A stretch of DNA of 64,000 bases from NCBI RefSeq assembly GCF_963678165.1, contig NZ_OY782755.1:62001-126000 (forward strand), in the 5' to 3' direction. Shown here one piece after another: positions 1 through 8,353 of this stretch; within the stretch, counting starts at the first letter, position 1, and each line of letters begins with the position of its first letter. The stretch comes from an uncultured Acetobacteroides sp. Its GTDB lineage: Bacteria; Bacteroidota; Bacteroidia; Bacteroidales; ZOR0009. Under the pieces are notes generated by a model. It saw nothing but the letters and a program-made list of their open reading frames with translations, made no database searches and was not told the DNA's origin. Position numbers and translations under genes: made by a program.

Positions 1-1
1 T

Positions 2-136
2 AAGAGCTTGTACGTTGCCCGGATGCTCTCCAACAACGAGGTAAATAGCCCGAGCTACATCGCCGAGGCCACCGAAACCTTCAGGGCACTGAAACCCTTC
101 AACGATTTTCTGAATAGGGCCATCGAGGATTTGTAG
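2..136 (+). CDS. C-terminal fragment of an unidentified protein (cut by window start)
   Basis: The reading frame is open from base 2 and ends at a TAG at 134-136, giving the last 44 residues of a protein whose start lies outside the window. The tail is soluble and probably helical, with several Glu, Ala and Leu and the ending AIEDL. No motif is recognisable, so no function is given. A weak GC-rich inverted repeat (around 327-355, CCTAGC / GCTAGG) follows about 190 bases later and could act as its terminator. That this is coding rests only on the open frame and normal residue composition. Confidence 0.5.
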   Translation, partial: KSLYVARMLSNNEVNSPSYIAEATETFRALKPFNDFLNRAIEDL

Positions 137-907
137 CAGAAGACCGCTACACGAAGATGCGCTAGCCGGATGGCAGCATACCCTGCTCGTCACCCGGCAA
201 GTAGTAGCTGCCTGCTCGTTCTTTACCTTCTGCTAAGCTGACGTCCAAAAATTCAACCTTGTGGAGTAGGCCTTCCCCATTTTGGCTGCTGGCTGCAGCA
301 TGCAGAGGGATTTTGCTTTTAAAATAAAGGCCTAGCATTCAGCAGAGGCTAGGCTTTATAAAGGAAATCTCATCTTCTTATCTGTTCTTTTTGTAGGGCA
401 AAAAGAACCAAAAACCCTTGGCACGAATTAACTCGCTCGGTCGCGGTGAAATGTCGCCTTATCAAATAAATGCTTCGAGTCCTTTCATCGCTGTTGCGCA
501 GATTAGCGTTGTAGTAGCTCCGCTCGCTCAAACAGAATTCCTGCCAGTCTGGTATGTCCCGCTGTCGGAATTTTCGGGATGTCGGCTAACGCCTCCAGCT
601 ACGCCATGGTTTTTACGGAAGAAAGCTATCCTAAACTAGTATGCCTGTCCGCCGTTGGTTGGTCATTCTTCCAATAATCGTTATATTCAAATTACAAAAG
701 CGAAATCCCTACCAGCAGATCGAGGGGAGCGTAACGCCTTTCCCCTATGTTAGCCCAAGTGGTAAAGACCACCAACCCTATTTCTTCCACAACAATGCCA
801 TCCCTTCGGGATTAGGCCCAAGGGGTATGGGCCAGAACCCAAGGGAGTATAACCTTATAGAAAAATAGGCGCCGCCGTAGCCAATATCCCACATCGGGTA
901 CTAAATC
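137..907. other. Gene-free region with dispersed-repeat fragments
   Basis: I see no convincing gene in this stretch. Short open frames at 418-639 and 641-868 have poor protein-like composition and lie in repeat-derived sequence. About 731-850 is a diverged copy of 1588-1700: both carry a stretch like GCCTTTCGCCTATGTTAGCC followed by ATGCCATCCCTTCGGGATT. Bases 384-408 form a perfect inverted repeat, listed separately. Confidence 0.6.
384..408. repeat. Perfect 10-bp inverted repeat next to a CAAAAAGAACC word
   Basis: GTTCTTTTTG (384-393) and CAAAAAGAAC (399-408) are exact reverse complements around a 5-base loop. The right arm runs on into CAAAAACCC and then an AATTAACTCGCTCGGTCGCG stretch. 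From memory, similar CAAAAGAACCAAAA words recur in intergenic DNA of many Bacteroidota genomes, so this is more likely a dispersed repeat edge than a terminator. There is no clear U-tract on either strand. Confidence 0.45.
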
Positions 908-1510
908 CTAGAGCTTTACCATCTTAGCCGCTGATAGCCTAGTTACAAAGTACTGCGTCACAACTAAACACGAGCCACCTACTAGAATTAGGGCCCATAT
1001 CATGGCTTGCGATGGTTCGGCATCGAGGCCCATCACGCCTTTTACATTCCCCCTGATATACGGATCAGACATGGCAATTATGGCCGACGAGCAGCAGATA
1101 AGCAGCATGAAGGAGGTGGTAAGCCACGATAGCTGCCTGATGGACTTCGATCTAATGCTGGTGTATATCTTTTTAAGGGCAATTCGTTTCCCGTAGTAGA
1201 TGCCTGCCAGCAATCCGCAAAACAGGTTAAATACCGGAAATCCCATAAACAGCCCGAAAACTCCAATATTCAGCAGCAGATAGGCCACAATCAAAATCCA
1301 TATCGGCATCTCGTAGATACGCTTCGAATACTTTTGCAGCAGTATCCCATCGACGGCAAGGCCTGCCACAATGCCCGCAATCAGGTAAACCAGAATGCTG
1401 CTGCCAGTTGGATCGGTGTAGTGCCAAAATCCGACAAACAGCAACCCGAATAGCAGGATGGGGGTAACACCTATTGCTGCCCCAAATAGTACCTTAAGAA
1501 TTCTATCCAT
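908..1510 (-). CDS. Six-helix integral membrane protein of unknown function
   Basis: A 200-residue protein that is almost entirely membrane-spanning. Hydrophobic segments lie at about residues 8-29, 37-56, 70-88, 90-106, 128-148 and 168-190, with basic loops between them (for example KYSKRIYE and KRIALKKIYTSIRSK), consistent with the positive-inside rule. I recognise no conserved family motif, transport signature or catalytic residue. The ATG at 1508-1510 is followed directly by the first basic and hydrophobic segment. The gene stands alone, with gene-free repeat DNA on both sides and no evident operon partner. It is probably real given its length and regular helix pattern. Confidence 0.75.
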   Translation of the reverse strand: MDRILKVLFGAAIGVTPILLFGLLFVGFWHYTDPTGSSILVYLIAGIVAGLAVDGILLQKYSKRIYEMPIWILIVAYLLLNIGVFGLFMGFPVFNLFCGLLAGIYYGKRIALKKIYTSIRSKSIRQLSWLTTSFMLLICCSSAIIAMSDPYIRGNVKGVMGLDAEPSQAMIWALILVGGSCLVVTQYFVTRLSAAKMVKL

Positions 1511-1731
1511 TTTTATTTCAAGTATAGTAATGACACTTCGAGTAAGGGTTTTCCCTTAACTTAATGGCAGCAGGCCGAGGGGACCATAGCGCCTTTCGCC
1601 TATGTTAGCCCATGCGGCCAGCTCCTCCTACCCTATTTCTTTTGTAACGATGCCATCCCTTCGGGATTCTACCCAAGGTGTATGGGTTAGAACCATAGGG
1701 GGATTGCCTTTAGGATATTCGATGCGCTGCA

Positions 1732-2085
1732 CACCCCCCCTAAATCCCCTAAAGGGAACTTTGCGCTGCTCAACCATCATGGTAAATCTCGAACTCCTAT
1801 TCGGCTTCTGGTCACGATACGGACTACAACGCAGCCTCCTTTAGGAGTTTAAGGTGAATACGGATGAGCATACCAGCTGCTCCCTAATATTTCGCTCTTA
1901 AGATTTAACCAGCGTTGAATGTAGGTATTGTTAGCAAACATTTGAGTAAAATCCCTTCCTAAATTTGTTCCAAGACGCAAGCAGCGCGTTTCTACCAGAC
2001 TGAATCAGCGCCGCAGGAGTAGAGATGCATTGCATGTGTCTCGGGGTAATAAAGGATTTGAATCAAACCTAAAATTCCAAGCCAG
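1732..2085. repeat. Dispersed repeat, copy 1 (MITE-like core plus tail)
   Basis: This copy aligns along its length with 4727-5072. The core (1732-1856) starts with CACCCCCCCTAAATCCCC and ends with CCTTTAGGAGTTTAAGGTG, so its ends are imperfect inverted repeats. The tail contains GAATACGGATGAGCATACCAGC and ends near a GTAGAGATGCATTGCATGTGTC palindrome-like stretch. It has decayed relative to copy 2. No transposase frame is present. Confidence 0.7.
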
Positions 2086-2110
2086 CCTCCCATATGGCAG
2101 ACCATTACCG

Positions 2111-2145
2111 CAAAAAGAAGCGGATACCTAAAGGTATCCGCCTTT
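2111..2145 (-). terminator. Rho-independent terminator of the FN3-like gene
   Basis: On the minus strand, AAGGCGGATACC, a TTTA loop and GGTATCCGCTT form a strong stem followed by CTTTTTG. It lies about 40 bases past the stop of the gene at 2183-2812. Confidence 0.8.
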
Positions 2146-2182
2146 ACGATGATGTAAGCCGCCAAAGAGTAGCTACAATGCC

Positions 2183-2812
2183 CTAAAGGGCAAGGATTCG
2201 GATGGTATCGCCAAATATGGGCTTATGATCGCTACCTTGGTAGGCGCATCGGCACTCATATTCAATACCATGGGTAAACCCAGTAACAGTAATCTTACGT
2301 GTAGTAGACACGGCCGAACGCCACATGGTAGCATCGGAGTGCTGCGCAGGCGAAGGCGTAAAGTAGAAGATGTATACCGATACATCCTTGCTGGCAGCCA
2401 CCGAAAAGATGAGCTCACCTTCGCATGTACCGTGCTCCACCTTAAAGCCTACGGGCCTAGAGGGTTGCTTGCTCTTACGTTCAGGCTCTTTAACGAGCTT
2501 AAAACCAGAAGTTGCCAGCTTATCGCGGTCGCCACTGGCCTGTATGCATAAGTCAAGCGCCAAATCGTCGAGAAGAGAGGTTAGGATGCCCTTCGAGGCG
2601 TTCTTCAGCAGGGTATCCTGCTTCGACCCATCCTTGCTCCTCGCCAACTTAGCTTGGTAGTCAACCAAACATGTCCGAACGCCATCAATCCGCTCTTTGG
2701 TTAAGGTAAAAAGCGAATTTCCGGTCAGGTTCTGCAGCACGTTCTCGGTAAACGGTATTAAGTCGTTATCCTTAACCGTGCTGTGGCTAATAACAAGCTC
2801 AATTTTATTCAT
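2183..2812 (-). CDS. FN3-like domain protein of unknown role
   Basis: A 209-residue protein without signal peptide or membrane segment. Residues about 1-105 look helical and resemble the N-terminal part of small Bacteroidota proteins that begin with a TGN motif (here LTGNSLF, near residue 31), include a Lys-rich linker and carry a SGF motif before the second domain. Residues about 118-209 have a beta-sandwich pattern typical of a fibronectin type III fold: GFKVEHGTCEGELIFSV, then a conserved W in TMWRS, then the GFTHGIEYECR turn. I place it in that family by pattern and cannot name a ligand. It is a single-gene unit with its own terminator at 2111-2145. Many relatives occur singly in accessory regions. 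No function is assigned. Confidence 0.7.
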   Translation of the reverse strand: MNKIELVISHSTVKDNDLIPFTENVLQNLTGNSLFTLTKERIDGVRTCLVDYQAKLARSKDGSKQDTLLKNASKGILTSLLDDLALDLCIQASGDRDKLATSGFKLVKEPERKSKQPSRPVGFKVEHGTCEGELIFSVAASKDVSVYIFYFTPSPAQHSDATMWRSAVSTTRKITVTGFTHGIEYECRCAYQGSDHKPIFGDTIRILAL

Positions 2813-3963
2813 ATAACTCGATTAGAAGTTAAATGCTTAAAACACATGCCTACATCATCGCCTATAAATATACAAATATTTCTACTTTTTTATCTTTCTT
2901 TTATAATTAATGTTTTGTATATGGCCTAACCTGCATCTCCCCTACCCCAAGCGCAGCTGCTACAGCTCAAGCACCCTTCGCCCGTAAGGCAGCGCGCAGC
3001 ACCTCCATCCTGCAGCGTAACGCTTGCTATTAACGATGAAATAGCCGCTACTAATTCCAAAATAAATGCAGCTAATTATGGAGTAAATTGAATAAGCTCT
3101 ATCCTATTTTGAACCCAAGATGGAGCATTTTGTATTAAAGATGAACTTTTTTGCCTCAACGATGCCGCATTTTGATCTCAAAATGTCTCACATTTAAATT
3201 AATTTTAGCTATATAATGTTCGACATGCAGCATTTAGGGTTAAAGATTGGGCATTTTGTATTAAAGATGCTCCATCTTGTATTAAAGATGAAGCATATTG
3301 AATCAAAGATGGAACATATTGAATTAAAGATAAAGCATATTGGATTAAAGATGGAACATATTGAATACAATATAGAGCATTTTGGATTAGATATGCTCCA
3401 CATTTTATAATACGTAAACAGTTGCATGTACAAGGTCAAAAAGCAGCATAACTATTTACAATATTATGCTTCTGTTACTTACAATTAAGTAAAATATGTT
3501 TTATTATTATTCAACTTTTACAGCCACTTTTTATGCTATTTTTTGCTATCTCATTTCACAGTATGTGATTTAGTGTTACAAATAATGCTGATATATGGGC
3601 ATAGCTATTGCCTTAATTAAGGAATAAATAGCCGAAAAAGTAAATGGTAATTCTCGGTGAATTATCACCGTATTTAGCCGATAAATTGGTGAAGGCGGCT
3701 ATAGGAAAGCCCTCCAAAGGAGTGCAGCACCACAAAAAAATAGCCGCATGCCTCAAAGGAATAAGGCATACAGCTTAGCTAATCGCCCTTACATGAGAAG
3801 GAAGCGCGGGCATCCTGCCGCCGATGCCCGATAGGGCGTACCGCTGCTGGCAAAACCCATTGGGCAAGAAGGCCTTGCAGAACGCTATAGCCTATGGTCG
3901 GCTTCGGCAGCATTCGCTACAGTGCGCTACAGGGATAAGCCACCCGCACAAGCAGCTGGGCGG
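2813..3963. other. Gene-free region containing a 21-bp minisatellite
   Basis: No gene is supported here. The two mirror-image open frames at about 3209-3439 are by-products of the 21-bp tandem array. About 3410-3660 is AT-rich unique sequence. About 3690-3960 is more GC-rich, with no recognisable coding pattern. Confidence 0.6.
3093..3408. repeat. 21-bp tandem repeat array in strict register
   Basis: The word TTAAAGAT or a decayed version recurs exactly every 21 bases at 3114, 3135, 3156, 3177, then 3240, 3261, 3282, 3303, 3324, 3345, 3366 and 3387. Intervening units are more diverged but fit the register. A typical unit reads TTAAAGATGGAACATATTGAA-like. There are about 14 units. The period equals two DNA helical turns. 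Confidence 0.85.
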
Positions 3964-4548
3964 CTATCGAATGTAGGTTAGCGGGTAGCTCGTCTTTACC
4001 ATCCCCTTTATGATGCGGCGCAGCTTACCGCCCAGCAACCGCCGCGATAGAGCCGAAAGGCGGTCGACGTAAACCACGCCCTGGGTATGGTCATACTCGT
4101 GCTGGATGACGCGGGCAGTAACACCGCTAAAAGTCTTCCGATGCTGCTGGAAGCTCCTATCGTAGTACGCTATCTCGATTCTCCAGGGCCTTGCTACATC
4201 CCCCGATAGGTTGGGAACGCTCAGGCATCCCTCCTCGTCCTTCCAGATTTGCTCCGACTGCGATAGGATGGTGGCATTAATAAAGGTCTCCTTTACCCCC
4301 TGGTCGCCGTCGAAGTAGCCGCGCCGTTCGCTTTCGTCCATACTTCTATACACCTGGGCGTTATCAACGGTAAATAGCCGGATAGCCCTGCCCACCTGTG
4401 GGGCGGCCAGTCCCTGCCCGTGCGCTGCGTACATCGTTTGCCACATGTCGTCGATGAGCTGCTGCAGCTCGGCCGAGTCGGAAGAGATCTCGGTGCACGG
4501 TTTCTTTAAAATGCTGCTGCCATAGGCAACTATCGGTAGTACTGCCAT
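3964..4548 (-). CDS. def: Peptide deformylase
   Basis: A metalloenzyme that removes the formyl group from the N-terminal methionine of new proteins. All three family motifs are present: GLAAPQVG at residues 46-53, EGCLSVP at 106-112 with metal-ligand Cys108, and QHEYDH at 149-154 with metal ligands His150 and His154 and catalytic Glu151. The length of 194 residues is normal for the Bacteroidota type. The start at 4548 gives the usual N-terminus MAVLPIVAYGSSILKKPC. A promoter-like pair lies 35-67 bases upstream. It stands alone here: the usual neighbours (fmt, ruvX) are absent. Confidence 0.96.
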   Translation of the reverse strand: MAVLPIVAYGSSILKKPCTEISSDSAELQQLIDDMWQTMYAAHGQGLAAPQVGRAIRLFTVDNAQVYRSMDESERRGYFDGDQGVKETFINATILSQSEQIWKDEEGCLSVPNLSGDVARPWRIEIAYYDRSFQQHRKTFSGVTARVIQHEYDHTQGVVYVDRLSALSRRLLGGKLRRIIKGMVKTSYPLTYIR

Positions 4549-4582
4549 CGCCTGCTGATTTTCTTACATCTAAAATGGTTAA

Positions 4583-4615
4583 CAAACCTACACTCCTATA
4601 GGTAATTGCCCGCAA
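4583..4615 (-). promoter_or_regulatory. Bacteroidota-type promoter of def
   Basis: On the minus strand TTGC (4615-4612) is followed after 21 bases by TAGGTTTG (4590-4583), which matches the phylum's -33 TTTG and -7 TAnnTTTG pattern with normal spacing. The ATG of def lies 35 bases downstream. Confidence 0.55.
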
Positions 4616-4726
4616 GTTAGCGGTAATTACGGCAGGTTGTACGGCTATAGCTTACTTTTGAAGGGGATGCGGGGAAGAGTCATTCCCCAGGGATTTAGTT
4701 TTTTTAGAATTTCAATTCGCTGCTTT

Positions 4727-5072
4727 CACCCCTAAATCCCCTAAAGGGGACTTTATGCTGATCAACCATCATGGTAAATCTCGAACTCCTATTCAGCTTC
4801 TGGTTACGATACGGGCTGCGCCGTAGCCTCCTTTAGGGGGTTTGGGGTGAATACGGATGAGCATACCAGCAGCTGCTCCCTGAGATATCTCTTTAAAGAT
4901 AACCCCAGCGCTGATTGTAGGTTTTGTGTGCAAGCATTGGAATATAATCCCTCCCCAAACTTGTTCTGAGACGCGAGCATCGCATCTCTACCAGCCCTAA
5001 TCAGCGTAGCAGGGGTAGAGACACATTGCATGTGTCTCTTTGTAGTAAAGGATTTGGACTAAAAGCGAAATC
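4727..5072. repeat. Dispersed repeat, copy 2 (better preserved)
   Basis: A core at 4727-4849 is bounded by imperfect inverted ends, CACCCCTAAATCCCC at the left and GGGGGTTTGGGGTG at the right, like a miniature inverted-repeat element. A tail of about 220 bases follows and ends with GTAGAGACACATTGCATGTG, which carries a GAGACACA/TGTGTCTC hairpin at about 5019-5039. The whole unit is shared with 1732-2085. Apart from this repeat, 4549-5217 holds only the def promoter and no supported gene. Confidence 0.75.
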
Positions 5073-5217
5073 ACAGAAGTCATCACTCTTCTGCAATACC
5101 GCTTCTATTGCTGCTGGCCCTGATGCCAGAAAATCGTTACCCCGCCTTCGGAAGCCGCTTCCTAAGGCTGCACAGGCGAAGATGCTGATGCAGCCTTGCG
5201 CGGACTCGCCTACGGCC

Positions 5218-6102
5218 TTAGCCGTTGCTTAGCGGATTCTTCGGGAGGTTGTTGAAGCCGGCAGTGATGCCTAGCCCCATGCTCTCGATGGCCGTGCTGG
5301 GCACGATTACAATGGTAGAATTGGTTTTCAGCCCCTCGTAGAGCATGTTCATGGCGCGGAGGTGGAACGCCGTGGGGTTATTGGCGTAGGTTTTGGAGGC
5401 CTCCTCGAACTTTTCGGCAATCTGACGCTCCGAATCGCCAAGGATAACCCTCGCCTGGCGCTCGCGCTCGGCCTGCGCCTGCATGGACATGGCGGCTTCC
5501 AATCCCTCGGGGATCAGCACATCCTTCACCTCCACCGATATCACGTTGATCCCCCAAGGCTCCGTTCGCTCGTCGATGATGCACTGGAGCAGCGTGCTGA
5601 TCTTATCGCGCCCCTCCAGCATCTCGGCCAGCATCGTCTTGCCAATCACATCGCGAAGGGCCGTTTGCGAGGCCCAGCTGATGGCGCTTCGGTAATCGGC
5701 CACATCCATGGCCGCCTTCTTCGGATCGATGACCTTCCAGAATAGAACTGCATCAACATCCACCGGCACGGTATCCTTGGTAAGCGTCTTCTCGGCGTTA
5801 AAGGACGTGCTGATCACCCGGATGTCTATCCAGTACGGAATGCTATCGATAATGGGAACGATAAAGAAGAGTCCTGGCCCCTGAAGCTGATGAAACTTGC
5901 CCAGGCGCAGCACCACAGCCCGGTTCCACTGGTCGGCCACCTTGGTCGCCGAAGCTACCACGACCGCCAGAACCGAAAACCCAATAAGAATGATGATACT
6001 CAAAGGCGAGGAGAGGCTGCCGTCAACGGCAAACGCCAAACCGAGCCCCGCAGCAGCTACCAATACGAATAGAAGCGCTGCAAATGATCCGTTGTTATTC
6101 AT
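5218..6102 (-). CDS. Slipin (stomatin-like SPFH/band 7 membrane protein)
   Basis: A 294-residue membrane-anchored SPFH protein. Two N-terminal hydrophobic segments (about 7-27 and 32-52) are followed by the SPFH domain (about 58-225), with the typical stretches NRAVVLRLGKF, GPGLFFIVPIID, IDIRV, KDTVPVDVDAVLFWKV and the EVKDVLIPEGL turn. A helical segment rich in Ala, Gln, Glu and Arg (about 210-235) precedes a hydrophobic tail with IVIVPSTAIESMG. Family members oligomerise in membrane microdomains and often pair with an NfeD protein. No NfeD gene is adjacent, which is somewhat unusual. It is a single-gene unit with repeat DNA downstream. Family assignment is firm; the partner and substrate are unknown. 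Confidence 0.9.
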   Translation of the reverse strand: MNNNGSFAALLFVLVAAAGLGLAFAVDGSLSSPLSIIILIGFSVLAVVVASATKVADQWNRAVVLRLGKFHQLQGPGLFFIVPIIDSIPYWIDIRVISTSFNAEKTLTKDTVPVDVDAVLFWKVIDPKKAAMDVADYRSAISWASQTALRDVIGKTMLAEMLEGRDKISTLLQCIIDERTEPWGINVISVEVKDVLIPEGLEAAMSMQAQAERERQARVILGDSERQIAEKFEEASKTYANNPTAFHLRAMNMLYEGLKTNSTIVIVPSTAIESMGLGITAGFNNLPKNPLSNG

Positions 6103-6267
6103 ATCCTATGCACGATTAAGAGGTTAATGACCGAAGCAAGGATCAGCAGGCAGGCGCTAAACGATGGGTTTAATGGGTAGCGGCGCCAAATGCGCACCGT
6201 ATAGAGTAAACGCCGCTGCCGCCGTAGTAGCTCGTATGGACGGTACAATTAGTGCTAAAAGGATTGC

Positions 6268-7203
6268 CTAGAGGAAAACACGTATGCCGTATAGCGATAC
6301 CACCCCAACAATAAGCCAAATTGTAACACCCAACACAATGGGCCTAACCCCTACGCTACGGATGGCCTTAAAGGATAGCCCCATCCCAATAAGGAATAGC
6401 GCAACGTTAAGCGTTCGTCGGGCAACGGAGGTTACGCCCAACAGCAGGCCATGCGGAATGGGCAGATAGGTTCCAACAACCATCGATACCACAAAAAGTA
6501 TGATAAAGAGAGGAACGCTGGCCCTCTTCCCTCCTCCACCGTAGAGGTACGAAAAGAGCAGCGAAACAGGAACAATCCATAAGCTACGCTCCAGCTTAAT
6601 GGTGGTGGCTATATTCAGCGCATCGCTCCCAAAAACGCTAGCAGCACCCACCACCGAGCTGGTGTCGTGTATCGCAATAGCCGACCAAAAGCCAAACTGC
6701 AGCTGACTCATATCTAGCAATCTACCAATAAAGGGGAAAATCAGCAGCGCTATCGCATTAAGCAGAAAGATGGTGGCCAGCGAAACCGAGGTTTCATCAT
6801 CCTTTGCGCCAACTACTGGAGCAACAGCGGCAATGGCACTTCCTCCACAGATGGCGGTACCCGAGGATATCAGCAAAGAGATATTCCTTCCGATACCTAA
6901 CCTACGGCCAATAACCATACCTACAAGCAGGGTTAGCGTAATGCTCAATGCCGTAACGGCCAACCCTGTTGTTCCCGCCTTTGCGGCATGTACCAGGTTG
7001 ATCCCAAATCCAAGTCCCACAATAGAGTACTGTAGAATATACTTGGATAGCTTCGATGTCGCTTTAGGCATTGGACTACTCCATAGTTGGGCTACTACAA
7101 CGCCCAATAAAAGGGCAACAGGAGCATTAATAAGGTCGAAGAGGCATAGAATGGCTACCAATGCGAGCATTGAGTAGAAAAGATGCGGAGTCTGCTTAAG
7201 CAT
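6268..7203 (-). CDS. YeiH/UPF0324-type putative sulfate or anion exporter
   Basis: About 311 residues with roughly ten hydrophobic segments, matching the conserved hypothetical 698 (YeiH) transporter family. Diagnostic stretches are the GLGFGINL region, SSGTAICGGSAIAAVAPVVGA near the middle, IHDTSSVVGAASVFG, and the late GMGLSFKAIRSVG. I chose the ATG at 7201-7203 because MLKQTPHLFYSM leads straight into the first membrane helix; an in-frame ATG at 7240-7242 would add 13 residues. It lies downstream of, and on the same strand as, a LysR-type regulator, the arrangement seen for YeiE-YeiH in enterobacteria. Substrate is inferred from family naming only. Confidence 0.88.
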   Translation of the reverse strand: MLKQTPHLFYSMLALVAILCLFDLINAPVALLLGVVVAQLWSSPMPKATSKLSKYILQYSIVGLGFGINLVHAAKAGTTGLAVTALSITLTLLVGMVIGRRLGIGRNISLLISSGTAICGGSAIAAVAPVVGAKDDETSVSLATIFLLNAIALLIFPFIGRLLDMSQLQFGFWSAIAIHDTSSVVGAASVFGSDALNIATTIKLERSLWIVPVSLLFSYLYGGGGKRASVPLFIILFVVSMVVGTYLPIPHGLLLGVTSVARRTLNVALFLIGMGLSFKAIRSVGVRPIVLGVTIWLIVGVVSLYGIRVFL

Positions 7204-7287
7204 GCGGTAATTCGTTTGTTTGCCGCAAAGAAACCCCAACAAAAGCCCACAGGAAACTCAAAAGTAGCTATATGGGATAGCTAAAAG

Positions 7288-8175
7288 CTATTGCTTAAGC
7301 AGCGCAAACTGAATAAACGACTCCGCAATGCCAGCCGATGCACCGTGGGGAAGAATAAAGTTAAGCGTTCTGGGAAACTCCACCTCCGCGAGCTGAAGCA
7401 TTTTAAAAGAGCCTTCACGTACCTCGCTCTTAATGGTTTCTTCCGATAGGATGGCAATGCAAGTTCCCGCTTCGAGGGCATTCTTGATGCTCTCGGTGCT
7501 ACCGAGGTAAAGCTTAACGTTCAGATCGCTAATCCGCAAACCACAATCCCGCAACGAATGCTCAATAACCTCAAGCGTTCCCGAGCCATTCTCCCGAAGA
7601 ATGAGCGGCTGTGCCTTCAGCAGCTCAAGGCTGATGCTCCCGCGCGAGTAAAGCGGGTTCGAACGATGGCAAACCACCCTTAACCGATCCTCCCTAAAGG
7701 GAACATAGCGCAATCCGCTACGATGGCTAAGCCCCTCTACAATCCCCAGGTCGATACTCTTGCCAAGGGCCGCCTGTTCGATATCGCTGGTGTTGCCGCT
7801 AAGAAGCTTAACCTCCAGCTGCGGGTAGTTGTTGCTAAACTGCAGCAGTATTTTGGGGATGATGTACTGCGAAATGGTGGTAGAAGCCCCAAGCGTAAAC
7901 GAACCCTTATGCTGGTTGGTAAGCATCCCCAAATCAAAGAGCAGCTGCTTCTCCTCTACGATAGCCTTCTCCACATGCTCCTTAAAGAGAATCCCAGCAG
8001 GAGTTAGCACCAGCTTGCTACCAGTACGCTCGAAAAGCGAATGCCCCAGCTGCTGCTCCAACTGCCGGATAGCCTTGCTTACCGCAGGCTGCGAAATGAG
8101 GTTGTCGTGAGCCGCTCGTGTAAAGCTAAGCGACGTTGCAGCAGAGTAGAATACCTTAACCTTAAAATCGAGCAT
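7288..8175 (-). CDS. LysR-family transcriptional regulator (CysB/YeiE-like)
   Basis: A 295-residue LysR-type regulator. Residues 1-60 are the winged helix-turn-helix, with the family pattern FTRAAHDNLISQPAVSKAIRQLE and LFERTGSKLVLTPAG. From about residue 90 onward lies the periplasmic-binding-protein-like effector domain, with TTISQYIIPKILLQF and a LILRENGSGTLEVIE stretch that often contacts the ligand. It sits directly upstream of the YeiH-type transporter on the same strand, with a gap of under 90 bases, so it probably controls that gene and itself. Relatives of this type often respond to sulfur metabolites; that is inference. Confidence 0.92.
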   Translation of the reverse strand: MLDFKVKVFYSAATSLSFTRAAHDNLISQPAVSKAIRQLEQQLGHSLFERTGSKLVLTPAGILFKEHVEKAIVEEKQLLFDLGMLTNQHKGSFTLGASTTISQYIIPKILLQFSNNYPQLEVKLLSGNTSDIEQAALGKSIDLGIVEGLSHRSGLRYVPFREDRLRVVCHRSNPLYSRGSISLELLKAQPLILRENGSGTLEVIEHSLRDCGLRISDLNVKLYLGSTESIKNALEAGTCIAILSEETIKSEVREGSFKMLQLAEVEFPRTLNFILPHGASAGIAESFIQFALLKQ

Positions 8176-8317
8176 GACAGCAGAGTTATTTTTTAGATAT
8201 TAAACGCAAGATATTAGATTTTCCAAGTAAACACCCTCATGAATTATTGAGCGGTATTGCAAATCCACCAGCATTCGTAATTCCAATATCTCACATGATA
8301 GATCTCATAGCGGAGAT

Positions 8318-8348
8318 CAAAAAGAAAGCCCCCAACAACGTGGAGGCT
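8318..8348 (-). terminator. Terminator of the acyl-CoA ligase gene
   Basis: On the minus strand AGCCTCC and GGGGGCT form a seven-pair stem (one G-U) around an 8-base loop and are followed by TTTCTTTTTG. It starts 6 bases after the stop of the gene ending at 8354. Confidence 0.7.
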
Positions 8349-8353
8349 ATTCG

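Larger units (their letters stand above)
1511..2182. other. Gene-free region made largely of dispersed repeats
   Basis: No supported gene. About 1585-1700 resembles 731-850, and 1732-2085 is a diverged copy of 4727-5072 (listed separately). A terminator for the downstream minus-strand gene sits at 2111-2145. Confidence 0.6.

Noticed and set aside
418..868. Two short plus-strand open frames (418-639 and 641-868)
   Set aside because: They run through dispersed-repeat sequence, have no upstream signals and give proteins of implausible composition.
3209..3439. Overlapping open frames on both strands in the 21-bp array
   Set aside because: Both arise because the repeat period is divisible by three; the encoded repeats are Ile/Phe/Cys- or Met/Glu/His/Lys-rich low-complexity chains.
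5362..5745. 127-residue plus-strand open frame opposite the slipin gene
   Set aside because: It is the antisense shadow of a conserved SPFH coding region, with His/Arg/Leu-rich composition.
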